DNA from: Rosettibacter sp964572725
Lineage (GTDB): Bacteria > Bacteroidota > Ignavibacteria > Ignavibacteriales > Melioribacteraceae
Length of the DNA stretch: 64,000 nt
Assembly: GCA_964572725.1 (NCBI GenBank)
Contig: CAZNFW010000013.1
Coordinates: forward strand, 1 to 64,000
Direction: 5' to 3'
This document shows, piece after piece, positions 43,935 through 53,958 of the stretch. Every line of letters begins with the position of its first letter. Position 1 is the stretch's first letter. The notes beneath the pieces are model-generated. The model ran no database searches and was not told the DNA's origin. It saw nothing but the letters and a program-made list of their open reading frames with translations. A program made the position numbers and the translations under genes.

Positions 43935-46900
43935 TTAACTTTCGATCCTTTCTGATAATTCATTCAAGCTGTCAATCAAATCTTCCAATCTGTAACCTGA
44001 TTCATCAGACAATTTTTTGATTAATTGATATTTCTTAAACGAACTATTAATTAACTCAACAATTTCCGGATGAAGCTTTTCATAATCTTCTTCAGTTTCA
44101 GGGTTATTTTCTAAAATAATTAATATTATTTTTTCAAGAAGTGAAATTGTAAGCAGCCAGTCTAAAAGTTCTTCAAAATTTTCTTTGCTGTAATAAACAA
44201 TATTCTGATATTCATTTACGCCAATAAACAACTTAACATTTTCATCAGTAAGAAGTTTAACTATGCATCCAAGTTCAATTTTGTTTGAAATATTTTTTTG
44301 TTCAGTTTCTTTAATAGTACAGAATAAATCAATCAGCCCGGTATTTATTTCTTGAAGTATGTTAATTAAAAGCATTGAACGGAAAATATCATATTCGCCG
44401 CGACCAAGTTTTTTCAATATGTTTCTTATTGGTGAATCAAGTAAAATTTTATTTATATAATTTCTTTTATTGATATCTCCTTCATCTTCAAACATTTGAC
44501 CTATATTGGATATCACAAGCCACATTATAAATAAAATTGAATCTTCTTTATAATTTCTTGCTTTGTTTGTAACTACAGCTTTATGAAGATTTATATTGAG
44601 AGGATTTTCTTCCAGCGAAAAATATAAACTCAATAGATTATTAAATTTTCTTACAGCAGAAATTTCTCTGTCAAAGTTCTTAAGAATTGGTTTAATATCC
44701 TGATTAAGATTTAGATGCGAATTAATTGTGCTTAACAATCTGTAATATTTATTATCAATAAATTTAATTCTGACATCTTTTTGAATTTCTTCATTATCTC
44801 CTGCAACGCAGGCTTTTACAAAATTGTTCAGTATTTCATCATCAAACATATGTTCAAAAGCAATGTGTATTGGTTCGAGCTGCATTTCGACCAAAGCTCT
44901 TGCAACGCTTGGTACACCTTTGCCCTGCAATTTACGATTTAATTTTTCCCAGTCGCCAAATTCATCATAAACTTCTCTGAAATCTAAAAATACTGCATAT
45001 TTGAATGCACCAAGTTCAACATATAAACCTTCTATTTCAAAATCGTATCCAGAACGCAGATATTCAAGATTTGTAACATGGTCCCTGAATATGTAATAAT
45101 ATTCTTTTGAACGTTTTAGATTAAGAGCAGAAGTTATAGTTTTAGTAAAAATTTCTTTTTTGTCGTTAACAGGAATAAGTTTTGGAGTTGTTCTATAAAT
45201 TTTTCCAGCTGCATTTTCGAATTTATTATTATAAAATACAATTACTCTTTCACCATTAACATAATTCGAATAAGCAAAAACATTTTCATTAACATGGCCA
45301 TAATTATCAATAAAATCATAGAACCAGAAATTATCGATTGAGCTAAACAGATAGCGTTTTTTCATAAGAGGGAAAATTTCTCTTTCGTGTCTATCGATTA
45401 AATATTGATTAGGGGTTTCATGATAATAAGCTTTTTGATATTCCATTCCATATTTTTCAATAAAACCTTCAATCTGTCCATGTGCAAACATCGGCAGGCC
45501 GGGCATTGTAACCATTAAAGTGCAAACACCAAAGTATTTATCATCAGAACCAAATTGTTTAATTGCAGTTTCTTCATCGGGGTTGCTCATAAAATTTACA
45601 TAGCGTTTTAAGATTTCCGGTTCAAATTCGAGTGTATTAGTAATTAAATCTCTATACTTTTCATTTTCTTCTCTCATAAGCATATTCATAAAAGCAGAGT
45701 TATAAACGCGGTGCATACCAAGAGTTCTAACGAAATAACCTTCGAGGAGCCAGAAGGCTTCGGCAAGCAAAAGTGTGTTTGGCATCTCTGTATTAATTCT
45801 ATCTACCACTTCGCGCCAGAATTCTACTGGGAATAATTTATCAAATTCTTCTTTTGTCAAAGCGAAATCAGCCCGGGAAGGAATGTCGCCTCCGGTACCG
45901 GGTTCAGGATACCAAAGACGCGAGAAATGTCTTTTTGTCAAAGTCATTGCAGCATCGAATCGGATAATTGAAAATTTTCTTGCTACCTCAAATATTTTCT
46001 GGATAACAGCTTCGCGAACTTCAGGCAATAGCATATTTAATTGTGCAGTGTCGTTCCATGGCATATTTGTTCCATCGTTGCCATGGTAAATGTATCTTCT
46101 TTCTCCAGTTCTATTATCAATTCTTTCAAATACTACTGCTGCATCTCTTCGAGTCCAATAACCATCTTCAATTCTTATTTGAATAAAAGGGTCATCAGAT
46201 AAATCTGGTCCAGAAAAAGAATAATTGGGGAAAGGAGGAAATTCAGTTTGAATAAAATATTCAGGATGTTCAACAATCCACTTTGAATAAATTCCCGTAT
46301 GATTTGGAACCATATCACTTGCTAAACGAATTCCATATCTTTTTGCTCTTGCATTCAGATTTTGAAAAGCATCTTCTCCGCCTAAATCAGATGCAATTTG
46401 ATAATCATAAAGTGAATAAGCTGAGGCAGCTGCTTCGATATTTCCCATTAAATGTTTTATTTTTTTTGATGCACTGCTTCTTTCCCAAATTCCAATAAGC
46501 CATAATGCATTAAATCCCCATCTTGAAAGTTGTTCTAATTCTTCATCAGGAATCTGGTCTAATGTTCTGATATGACGATGATATTTTTTTGAAAGCTGGT
46601 CGAGCCACACATAAGTATTTTTTGCAATCAATACAACATTTGGCATCCAGTCGGTATCAGCAGTAAACTGTTCGGGTTCTTCATAAGTTTTTGAAATATC
46701 ATGAGCATATCTGTAGCCAGACTTTCCAAGTCTTAATAAATCAGCATCACTTATTTTACCTTTATACTGAGGAGGAACAACAGGAGGAGGTCCACCACCT
46801 ACAACTGGTCCATATTCTTCTTTAATGAAATCTTTACTGCTTAAAATTTTCTTAATAAATTTTTCATCAAGCAAAATGCCCCATCTTTCTCGTATAAAAT

Positions 46901-47621
46901 CGAGCTGTGCTTCTAAATTATTCGGTGCAATAAGTATTGGAGTTTTGAAAAATGTAAATAAATCCTGATTATCAAGACCAAACTTTTTTTCATGCTTAAA
47001 AAATTCTTCAAGTGCATCAATTACTTTTTTATATAAATTTTTATTTGAAAAATAATTTTCATCAAAAAGCTCAATTATATTTTTGTTAGCTGGATTAAAG
47101 TTAGCAAAATAAAGAAGTGATAACTCTTCGAGCGTTATTTCTTGATTAGATTTATTTTCTGTAAATGAATTTAAATAATCATACGCACCAATTTTGCCTC
47201 TGTAAACATCAAGCGGCGGGAATAAATCAACAAATTCAAATAAAATTTTTCTAAGATTATCTTCACCAATTTCTTTTTGAAGATAATTTAATGCCCTTTG
47301 ATAAACACCCGGATTAACTTGAATTTCGTACTGTCTGAATAAGTAATGATAAATCTCATCAATCAAAGCGGAAGCATTTAATTTACCAGCTTGAACATAA
47401 TTTTCTGGATGTCTTTTCAAATTTATTTTATGAACAAAAACTCTAACAGAGTGAAAATCGGCAAATATCACATTCCCATTAATTGAAAATATTTCTTCTG
47501 AAAAATCATATTTCTTTCTGATTTCTCTTGCAATGTGAAATTCGTACTTAGGAAATTTTCTATACAGTAAAAAATCATCAGAATAAAATTTACAGCTTAT
47601 TTTTGTATAATATTTCTTCAT
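43935..47621 (-). CDS. Very large cytoplasmic GH13 alpha-amylase-family protein
   Basis: Protein of 1228 residues without a signal peptide. An N-terminal region of about 275 residues, of no family I know, is followed by a Gly/Pro linker ('GGGPPPVVPPQ', 276-286). The GH13 barrel spans about 330-760: region I 'DMVPNH' (436-441), region II with nucleophile D556 ('IIRFDAAMT'), region III with acid E621 ('LLLAEAFW'), and region IV, where the usual NHD reads NPD (680-682). A C-terminal part of about 400 mostly helical residues is unrecognised. Likely acts on intracellular alpha-glucans or phosphorylated sugars; substrate unknown. Confidence 0.85.
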   Translation of the reverse strand: MKKYYTKISCKFYSDDFLLYRKFPKYEFHIAREIRKKYDFSEEIFSINGNVIFADFHSVRVFVHKINLKRHPENYVQAGKLNASALIDEIYHYLFRQYEIQVNPGVYQRALNYLQKEIGEDNLRKILFEFVDLFPPLDVYRGKIGAYDYLNSFTENKSNQEITLEELSLLYFANFNPANKNIIELFDENYFSNKNLYKKVIDALEEFFKHEKKFGLDNQDLFTFFKTPILIAPNNLEAQLDFIRERWGILLDEKFIKKILSSKDFIKEEYGPVVGGGPPPVVPPQYKGKISDADLLRLGKSGYRYAHDISKTYEEPEQFTADTDWMPNVVLIAKNTYVWLDQLSKKYHRHIRTLDQIPDEELEQLSRWGFNALWLIGIWERSSASKKIKHLMGNIEAAASAYSLYDYQIASDLGGEDAFQNLNARAKRYGIRLASDMVPNHTGIYSKWIVEHPEYFIQTEFPPFPNYSFSGPDLSDDPFIQIRIEDGYWTRRDAAVVFERIDNRTGERRYIYHGNDGTNMPWNDTAQLNMLLPEVREAVIQKIFEVARKFSIIRFDAAMTLTKRHFSRLWYPEPGTGGDIPSRADFALTKEEFDKLFPVEFWREVVDRINTEMPNTLLLAEAFWLLEGYFVRTLGMHRVYNSAFMNMLMREENEKYRDLITNTLEFEPEILKRYVNFMSNPDEETAIKQFGSDDKYFGVCTLMVTMPGLPMFAHGQIEGFIEKYGMEYQKAYYHETPNQYLIDRHEREIFPLMKKRYLFSSIDNFWFYDFIDNYGHVNENVFAYSNYVNGERVIVFYNNKFENAAGKIYRTTPKLIPVNDKKEIFTKTITSALNLKRSKEYYYIFRDHVTNLEYLRSGYDFEIEGLYVELGAFKYAVFLDFREVYDEFGDWEKLNRKLQGKGVPSVARALVEMQLEPIHIAFEHMFDDEILNNFVKACVAGDNEEIQKDVRIKFIDNKYYRLLSTINSHLNLNQDIKPILKNFDREISAVRKFNNLLSLYFSLEENPLNINLHKAVVTNKARNYKEDSILFIMWLVISNIGQMFEDEGDINKRNYINKILLDSPIRNILKKLGRGEYDIFRSMLLINILQEINTGLIDLFCTIKETEQKNISNKIELGCIVKLLTDENVKLFIGVNEYQNIVYYSKENFEELLDWLLTISLLEKIILIILENNPETEEDYEKLHPEIVELINSSFKKYQLIKKLSDESGYRLEDLIDSLNELSERIES

Positions 47622-47932
47622 CTTAACAAAATTAATTTCAAATCCACTTACAATATAATTAATTAAGTTGTCTGATTAAACCTATTTTTGTGTGATATAA
47701 ATATATTCTTTCATCTATTATCGAAATTTTTATTAGTATTTTAATTTGAATTGAAAGCAGAATGCTGAAAAAGTTATTTACGATTTTATTTAGTGAATAG
47801 TAATCAATATCCCGGAAAAATTTCATAAAGTTGATGAACCATAAATTTTGTCAACTTGAGAAGTACCTTATGTTTAATTGTGATTAGTTCAGTATTATAG
47901 TATATTTTTTAACCAAAAATTAGATTTTTAAT
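47622..47932. other. 311-base divergent intergenic region
   Basis: Lies between GH13 (minus) and mutS (plus). It carries the probable mutS promoter at 47878-47906. For the GH13 side the only TAnnTTTG match is too close to the ATG to be a usual promoter. No gene is visible. Confidence 0.6.
47878..47906 (+). promoter_or_regulatory. Possible promoter of mutS
   Basis: TTGTGA (47878-47883), 17 bases, TATATT (47901-47906), about 26 bases before the mutS ATG. The -35 half matches the consensus only partly. Confidence 0.4.
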
Positions 47933-50548
47933 ATGTCCGTTACACCGTTAATGGCTCAATATGCAAGGATAAAAGAACAATACCCGGATACTATTTTGTT
48001 GTTCAGGGTTGGAGATTTTTTTGAAACTTTTGAAGAAGATGCAAAAATAGCTTCAAAAGTTCTCGGGATTACATTAACAAAGCGTTCTAACGGTGCTGCA
48101 GAAGATGTACCGCTTGCAGGTTTTCCTCACCATGCAATTGATACTTATTTGCCTAAACTTGTGCGTGCTGGTTATCGTGTTGCTGTATGCGAGCAGATGG
48201 AAGACCCTAAATTTGCAAAAGGAATAGTTAAGCGGGAAGTAATTGAAGTGGTTACTCCCGGTGTTGCTTTCTCCGAAAAACTTCTTGACCATAAGAAGAA
48301 TAATTATCTTCTTTCAATATTTATTCAAAATGATATTGCTGGGCTTGCATTTTGCGATATCTCAACAGGCGAATTTCAAACTTATGAGGTAAATAAATCT
48401 GAACTAAGCAGTCAATTTGGATTAATAAATCCTTCTGAAATTTTAATTCCCAAAAAATTAAAAAATGAACTCGAACCATTAATTCAAAAGTATGCTTCAA
48501 ATGCAAGAATCACAAAAATTGATGACTGGATTTTTGATTATGAATATTGTTCAGAACTTTTAATGAATCATTTCAATGTAAAAACTTTGAAGGGATTTGG
48601 AATTGAAAATTTAAACACAGCGATATGTGCATCAGGTGCAGCATTAAATTATTTACGCGAAACTCAAAAAGCTAATCTTCCGCATATCAGTAAAATTAGC
48701 CGTTATAATCCATCTGATTACATGATTCTTGATTACTCCACAAAACGGAATCTTGAAATATTATACACAATGCACGAAGGAGAGCGTGAAGGTTCCTTAA
48801 TTTCAATTCTCGATAGAACTCAAACTGCAATGGGAGGAAGATTACTTAAAAAATGGATTACTGCCCCGCTCAAAAAGCTTGAGCCGATAATTAAACGTCA
48901 GGAATGTGTTGAAGAATTTTTTAATAATAAATCACTAAGAAAAAATTTGCAAAATGAACTTAAAGAAATTGGTGATTTAGAAAGATTAATCTCAAAAGTA
49001 TGCACTGGTAGAATTAATCCTCGTGAGATGATAAATCTTAAAACATCTCTCAAAAAAATTCCATTAATAAAACAACTACTTGATCAGACAAAAGCAGAAA
49101 CCTTAAGAACAATTAATTATAGACTTAACAGTTTAGACTGGCTTGTTGAAAAAATTGAAAAAGCTATTGTTGATGAACCACCTCTTACAATTTCTGACGG
49201 CGGCGTAATTAGAAATGGTTATAATCCTGAACTTGATGAATTAAGACAATTATCATCAAATGCAAAAGAATGGATTTCGAATTTACAAAAGACGGAAAGA
49301 GAAAGAACAAAAATTCCATCTCTAAAAGTAAGCTACAATAAAGTATTTGGTTACTATATTGAGATAAGTCATGCCAATAAAGATAAAGTACCTGAAAATT
49401 ACATTCGAAAACAAACGCTTGTAAATTGTGAAAGATACATAACACCAGAACTAAAAGAGTATGAAGAAAAAATCTTAAATGCTCAAGAAAATATTTCAAA
49501 ACTTGAATATGAATTATTTGAACAGGTAAGATTGGAAGCAGCTTCTTCAGTTGAGGAAATTCAGGAAAATGCAAGACTTATTGCAATGCTGGATTGTTTT
49601 CAATCACTTGCTGATTGTGCAGATGATTATAATTATGTAAAACCAGTAATTGATGAATCCGATGTAATTGAAATTATAGATGGAAGACATCCGGTTGTAG
49701 AAAGAATTCTGCCACCCGGAGAAAAATTCACACCAAACAGCTGCAAACTTTCATCTTCCGAAAATCAAATTATTATTTTAACCGGACCAAATATGGCTGG
49801 CAAATCAGTTTATCTTCGACAGGTAGGATTAATTGTACTATTAGCACAAATTGGTTCATTCATTCCGGCTAAAGAAGCTCGTATAGGTCTGGTTGATAGA
49901 ATTTTTACACGTGTTGGTGCAAGCGATAATATTGCATCCGGAGAAAGCACTTTTCTTGTTGAAATGCAAGAAGCAGCAAATATATTAAATAATGCGACAA
50001 GCAAAAGTTTAATTCTGCTTGATGAAATTGGAAGAGGCACAAGTACATTTGATGGGATCTCAATTGCATGGGCAATAACTGAATATCTGCATGATTATCC
50101 CAACCTGAATGCAAAAACTCTTTTTGCAACTCATTATCACGAATTAAATGAAATGGCTCAATTATTCCCAAGAATAAAAAATTATAAAGTCGAAGTTCGT
50201 GAATATGGTGATAAAGTAATTTTTCTGCATAAAGTTACGCCGGGCAGTGCAGACCACAGCTATGGAATTCAGGTTGCACAAATGGCGGGGCTGCCAGAAT
50301 TTGTAACTAAAAGAGCAAAACAAATTTTAGAAAACCTCGAAAGCAAAGAACTTACTCCCTACGAAATTAAAAAAGCCAAACTCGCTAAATTAAAACATCA
50401 GGACAGTTATCAAATAAATTTATTTGAATTCAAAGACGACGAACTGCGAAAAGAAATTTCTGATATATCAATTGAAAATATTACTCCGCTTGAAGCTCTC
50501 AACAAATTAAATGAACTTAAAAAGAAAATAGATGAGAAAAAAAATTAG
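47933..50548 (+). CDS. mutS: DNA mismatch repair protein MutS
   Basis: Mismatch-recognition ATPase of 871 residues. The N-terminal domain has the mismatch-probing Phe-x-Glu motif in 'RVGDFFETFEEDAK' (about residues 26-39). 'KVSYNKVFGYYIEISHANK' belongs to the lever/clamp. Walker A is 'LTGPNMAGKSVYLRQVG', Walker B 'LILLDEIGRGTSTFDG', and the conserved histidine lies in 'TLFATHYHEL'. A C-terminal helix-turn-helix tail follows. The next gene starts one base after its stop codon. Confidence 0.97.
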   Translation: MSVTPLMAQYARIKEQYPDTILLFRVGDFFETFEEDAKIASKVLGITLTKRSNGAAEDVPLAGFPHHAIDTYLPKLVRAGYRVAVCEQMEDPKFAKGIVKREVIEVVTPGVAFSEKLLDHKKNNYLLSIFIQNDIAGLAFCDISTGEFQTYEVNKSELSSQFGLINPSEILIPKKLKNELEPLIQKYASNARITKIDDWIFDYEYCSELLMNHFNVKTLKGFGIENLNTAICASGAALNYLRETQKANLPHISKISRYNPSDYMILDYSTKRNLEILYTMHEGEREGSLISILDRTQTAMGGRLLKKWITAPLKKLEPIIKRQECVEEFFNNKSLRKNLQNELKEIGDLERLISKVCTGRINPREMINLKTSLKKIPLIKQLLDQTKAETLRTINYRLNSLDWLVEKIEKAIVDEPPLTISDGGVIRNGYNPELDELRQLSSNAKEWISNLQKTERERTKIPSLKVSYNKVFGYYIEISHANKDKVPENYIRKQTLVNCERYITPELKEYEEKILNAQENISKLEYELFEQVRLEAASSVEEIQENARLIAMLDCFQSLADCADDYNYVKPVIDESDVIEIIDGRHPVVERILPPGEKFTPNSCKLSSSENQIIILTGPNMAGKSVYLRQVGLIVLLAQIGSFIPAKEARIGLVDRIFTRVGASDNIASGESTFLVEMQEAANILNNATSKSLILLDEIGRGTSTFDGISIAWAITEYLHDYPNLNAKTLFATHYHELNEMAQLFPRIKNYKVEVREYGDKVIFLHKVTPGSADHSYGIQVAQMAGLPEFVTKRAKQILENLESKELTPYEIKKAKLAKLKHQDSYQINLFEFKDDELRKEISDISIENITPLEALNKLNELKKKIDEKKN

Positions 50549-50549
50549 T

Positions 50550-51158
50550 ATGAAATTTTTATTCATAGCAATTTCATTTTTTCTAATTTCTTCGTGTGGA
50601 CAAAATTATACTCATGAAGAAATTAATTACATCAAATCAATTGAAGAGCAAAGAAAAATTAAAAATGAGTATATGAAAAATGACCCTGCATCTCCATTCA
50701 ATTATAAAGGCAAAGTAGAATTTCATGAATTGAAATATTTTGATGTTGACCCAAAATTTGTTTTCAAAAGCAAATTGTATGAATACAATCCAAAAGATAC
50801 AATTACAATTTATGGTACAAAGGGAGAAGCAAGAAAAGCAGTAAGATATGGTTTTGTAATAATTAATTATGATAACAAAGAATACAAAGTAAATGTTTAT
50901 GAAGGAACGACAAAATCCGGGGAAATATTTTATTCAATCTGGTTTACAGATAAGACCACCAATAAAGAAACCTATGGTGTAGGAAGATATCTTGATTTTG
51001 AAAAACATGATAATCCAGATTATATTTATACCATAGATTTTAATTTAGCATATAATCCTTATTGTGCATACAATCCAAATTACTCGTGTGCAATTCCAAC
51101 AAAGGAAGATTTTATACCAATAGAAATTAAAGCAGGAGAAAAAAAATTTCATAATTAG
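50550..51158 (+). CDS. DUF1684 family lipoprotein
   Basis: Protein of 202 residues with a lipoprotein signal (hydrophobic stretch to 'LISSC', lipid cysteine at about 16). The mature part matches the DUF1684 pattern: 'HELKYFDVDPKFVFKSKL', 'FTDKTTNKETYGVGRYLD' and 'DFNLAYNPYCAYNPNYSC', ending 'IEIKAGEKKF'. The function of the family is unknown. I use the ATG at 50550, just after the mutS stop; an ATG at 50532 would overlap mutS and put charged residues before the signal. Confidence 0.85.
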   Translation: MKFLFIAISFFLISSCGQNYTHEEINYIKSIEEQRKIKNEYMKNDPASPFNYKGKVEFHELKYFDVDPKFVFKSKLYEYNPKDTITIYGTKGEARKAVRYGFVIINYDNKEYKVNVYEGTTKSGEIFYSIWFTDKTTNKETYGVGRYLDFEKHDNPDYIYTIDFNLAYNPYCAYNPNYSCAIPTKEDFIPIEIKAGEKKFHN

Positions 51159-51172
51159 AAAGGAGTAAAAAA

Positions 51173-52186
51173 GTGGTAGTAATACTTGAAAAACATGCAA
51201 CACCAGAACAAATTGAAAATGTAATAAAGCATCTCGAAGGTTTTGGATTTCAGGTTCATAAATCAGTTGGTGCCGAAAGGACAATACTTGGTGCAATTGG
51301 AGTAAAACCTGATTTCGATATTAGAAAAGTAAGTATTCTTGAAGGGGTTGAAGAAGTTTATCGGGTAACAACACCATACAAACTGGCAAGCAGAAATTTC
51401 AAAGAAGAAAACACTGTAATAAAAATTAAAGATGTAGAAATTGGCGGCAACAAAGTTGTAATGATGGCTGGTCCCTGTTCAGTTGAAAATGAAGACCAGA
51501 TTTTCAGGCTTGCAGAAGTTGTAGCAAAATCGGGTGCTAGAATCTTAAGAGGTGGTGCATTTAAGCCAAGAACCTCTCCATATTCATTTCAGGGTTTAGG
51601 TGAAGAAGGATTAAAATTAATGCGCGCTGCTGCCGATAAATACAATCTTCTCGTAATTACAGAAGTAATGCAAATAAGTCACATCGAATTAATTGAACCT
51701 TATACTGATATATTTCAGGTTGGTGCACGCAATATGCAAAACTTTCCATTGCTTAAAGAACTTGGCAATGTTAAAAAACCAGTTATGCTTAAAAGAGGTA
51801 TTGCAGCAACAGTTGAAGAATGGTTAATGTCGGCTGAATATATTTTAAGCGGCGGTAATAGCAATGTTATGCTCTGTGAAAGAGGTATAAGAACATTTGA
51901 AAATGCTACAAGAAATACTTTTGATTTATCTGCAATTCCTGTTGTGCATAAAAAAAGTCATTTGCCTGTAATTGCCGATCCATCACACGCAACAGGTATT
52001 AGAGATCAGGTTCCACCAATGGCACGCGCCGCTGTTGCTGCTGGTGCAGATGGACTGATGATTGAAATTCATGATGACCCAGAAAATGCTCTTTCTGATG
52101 GTCCTCAAGCTCTTTATCCGGATACTTACCTAAAATTAATGAACGAACTTCGTTTAATTGCTCAAGCTATTGGAAGGGATTTCTAA
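51173..52186 (+). CDS. aroF: 3-deoxy-7-phosphoheptulonate (DAHP) synthase, type I-beta
   Basis: First enzyme of the shikimate pathway, condensing PEP and erythrose-4-phosphate. Of 337 residues, the first 70 form a ferredoxin-like regulatory domain ('HATPEQIENVIKHLEGFGF'), as in the Thermotoga-type enzyme that is feedback-inhibited by aromatic amino acids. The barrel has 'GPCSVEN', 'GGAFKPRTSPYSFQGLG' and 'IADPSHATG'. The start is GTG at 51173 with the SD AAAGGAG. The next gene, tyrA, starts directly after the stop codon, so the pair can feed tyrosine synthesis. Confidence 0.95.
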   Translation: MVVILEKHATPEQIENVIKHLEGFGFQVHKSVGAERTILGAIGVKPDFDIRKVSILEGVEEVYRVTTPYKLASRNFKEENTVIKIKDVEIGGNKVVMMAGPCSVENEDQIFRLAEVVAKSGARILRGGAFKPRTSPYSFQGLGEEGLKLMRAAADKYNLLVITEVMQISHIELIEPYTDIFQVGARNMQNFPLLKELGNVKKPVMLKRGIAATVEEWLMSAEYILSGGNSNVMLCERGIRTFENATRNTFDLSAIPVVHKKSHLPVIADPSHATGIRDQVPPMARAAVAAGADGLMIEIHDDPENALSDGPQALYPDTYLKLMNELRLIAQAIGRDF

Positions 52187-53269
52187 TTGGAAATTAAAAA
52201 AATTTCTATACTTGGTTTGGGATTAATCGGCGGTTCGCTGGCAAAAGCACTAAGAAGAAACAATTTGAATTTCTTTATCTCATCCTTCGACCGCCCTCAT
52301 ATTTTAGAACAGGCTTTCAACGACAAAGTAATTGACCAGAAACTCAACAATATTCAAGAAGCACTTAATTCCGATTTAATATTTTTATGTTTTCCAGTAG
52401 ATTTATCAATTCAAGCATTTAAAGAATTAATTCCAAATCTTAAAGAAAATCAAATTATAACTGATGTATGCGGGGTTAAAGAAATATTTCAACAAATATG
52501 GAATGAAAATTCAGTTAATGGTTATTATATAGGCGGGCACCCAATGGCAGGAAAAGAAAAGAGTGGATATGAAAATTCTGATTCTACTCTTTTTGAAAAT
52601 TGTATTTATATATTAAACGACACTGCAAAGGAACTGCCTCTAATTCAGCAATTTACTGATTTAATTCATAAAATAGGTGCAAGAATTACATTTCTGAATC
52701 CAAAAGTTCATGATATTATTGTGGCTGCTGTAAGTCACCTTCCTCAGTTAGTTTCTGTATCTTTAATCAATTCTGCTGCTTTAAAAGATAGTGATATTAA
52801 TTTTTTTGATTATGCAGCCGGCGGATTTAGAGATATGACAAGAATTGCATCGAGTGATTTTTCTATCTGGGAATCAATTATCAAACTAAATAACAAAAAT
52901 ATTCTTCAGGCAATTGATAATTTTATTTTTAATCTCGAAGAAATTAAGAAATCAATCATAAAAAATGATTTAAAGAAAATAGCACAAAAATTTGAAAGTG
53001 CAAGAAGCAAAAGAGATGAAATCCCCAAAAACACAAAAGGATTTCTGTCACCACTTCATGATATATTCGTTTTTGTAAAAGATGAACCGGGAGTTTTAAG
53101 CAAGATTACAACCGCTCTTTTTCAAGCAGGACTTAACATTAAAGATATTGAGTTACTGAAAATAAGAGAAGGTACAGGTGGAACATTTAGAATATCATTC
53201 GAAAGTAAAGAAGCTGCAGATAAAGCTAAAAACATATTAGAACAATCAGGTTTTGAGACAAGGATTTAA
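52187..53269 (+). CDS. tyrA: Prephenate dehydrogenase with C-terminal ACT domain
   Basis: Makes 4-hydroxyphenylpyruvate for tyrosine synthesis. The N-terminal Rossmann motif is 'ILGLGLIGGSLAKAL' (about residues 8-22), followed by 'GGHPMAGKEKSGYENS' and 'VAAVSHLPQLVSVSLI'. The last 75 residues form an ACT domain ('KDEPGVLSKITTALFQAGLN') that probably binds an amino acid effector. The start is TTG at 52187, right after the aroF TAA, with AAGGGA seven bases upstream. Length is 360 residues. Confidence 0.94.
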   Translation: MEIKKISILGLGLIGGSLAKALRRNNLNFFISSFDRPHILEQAFNDKVIDQKLNNIQEALNSDLIFLCFPVDLSIQAFKELIPNLKENQIITDVCGVKEIFQQIWNENSVNGYYIGGHPMAGKEKSGYENSDSTLFENCIYILNDTAKELPLIQQFTDLIHKIGARITFLNPKVHDIIVAAVSHLPQLVSVSLINSAALKDSDINFFDYAAGGFRDMTRIASSDFSIWESIIKLNNKNILQAIDNFIFNLEEIKKSIIKNDLKKIAQKFESARSKRDEIPKNTKGFLSPLHDIFVFVKDEPGVLSKITTALFQAGLNIKDIELLKIREGTGGTFRISFESKEAADKAKNILEQSGFETRI

Positions 53270-53379
53270 AATTTAATATCAATTAATAAGTACATTTTTC
53301 AAGAATTCTTTTAAGTGAAAATAATATTTGAAATAACTATTTTTACGCCGCAATTTTTAAGAAATAGGAGAATTTTATA

Positions 53380-53943
53380 ATGGCAACAACATCAGACTTC
53401 AGACCGGGTATGGTTATTAGATGGAATAATGAATTGTGGACAATCGTAGAATTCCAGCATGTAAATCCTGGAAACTGGCGTGCTTTTGTAAGAACAAAAT
53501 TAAAAAATATGAAAACCGGTCGTGTGCTTGAAAATAGATTTCGTGCCGGTGAATCTGTCGACGAAGTTAGAGTTGAAAGAAGGCAATTTCAGTATTTGTA
53601 TAGAGACGGTGCTGATTATGTTGTTATGGATAATGAAACATTTGAACAAATTAATATTGCCCCAGAATTAATTGGCGAAGGACAAAAATTCTTAAAAGAA
53701 AATACAGTAATCGATATTCTCTTTGATGACACACAAATTGTCGCAATTGAATTACCAATTTTTGTAACTCTCGAAGTTACACAAACCGAACCCGGTGTAA
53801 AAGGAGATACAGTTTCAAATGTCATGAAACCTGCAACTCTTGAAACCGGTGCTGTGGTGAGTGTTCCTCTTTTTATAAATCAAGGTGATAAAATTAAAAT
53901 TGATACTCGTACCGGCGAATATGTTGAAAGAGTGAAAGAATAA
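53380..53943 (+). CDS. efp: Elongation factor P with an unusual loop tip
   Basis: EF-P relieves ribosome stalling at polyproline stretches. The 187 residues have the three beta-barrel domains and the family signature near the C terminus ('DTRTGEYVERVKE'). The domain I loop reads PGNWRAFVR (residues 30-38), so the position equal to the modified lysine of E. coli (K34) is asparagine N32. Arginine lies two positions on (R34). No lysine or arginine at the tip means that known beta-lysyl or rhamnosyl modification is unlikely at that position. Start has SD AGGAG about nine bases upstream. It stands alone, convergent with menG. Confidence 0.95.
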   Translation: MATTSDFRPGMVIRWNNELWTIVEFQHVNPGNWRAFVRTKLKNMKTGRVLENRFRAGESVDEVRVERRQFQYLYRDGADYVVMDNETFEQINIAPELIGEGQKFLKENTVIDILFDDTQIVAIELPIFVTLEVTQTEPGVKGDTVSNVMKPATLETGAVVSVPLFINQGDKIKIDTRTGEYVERVKE

Positions 53944-53958
53944 TTTTCAAATACAGAT

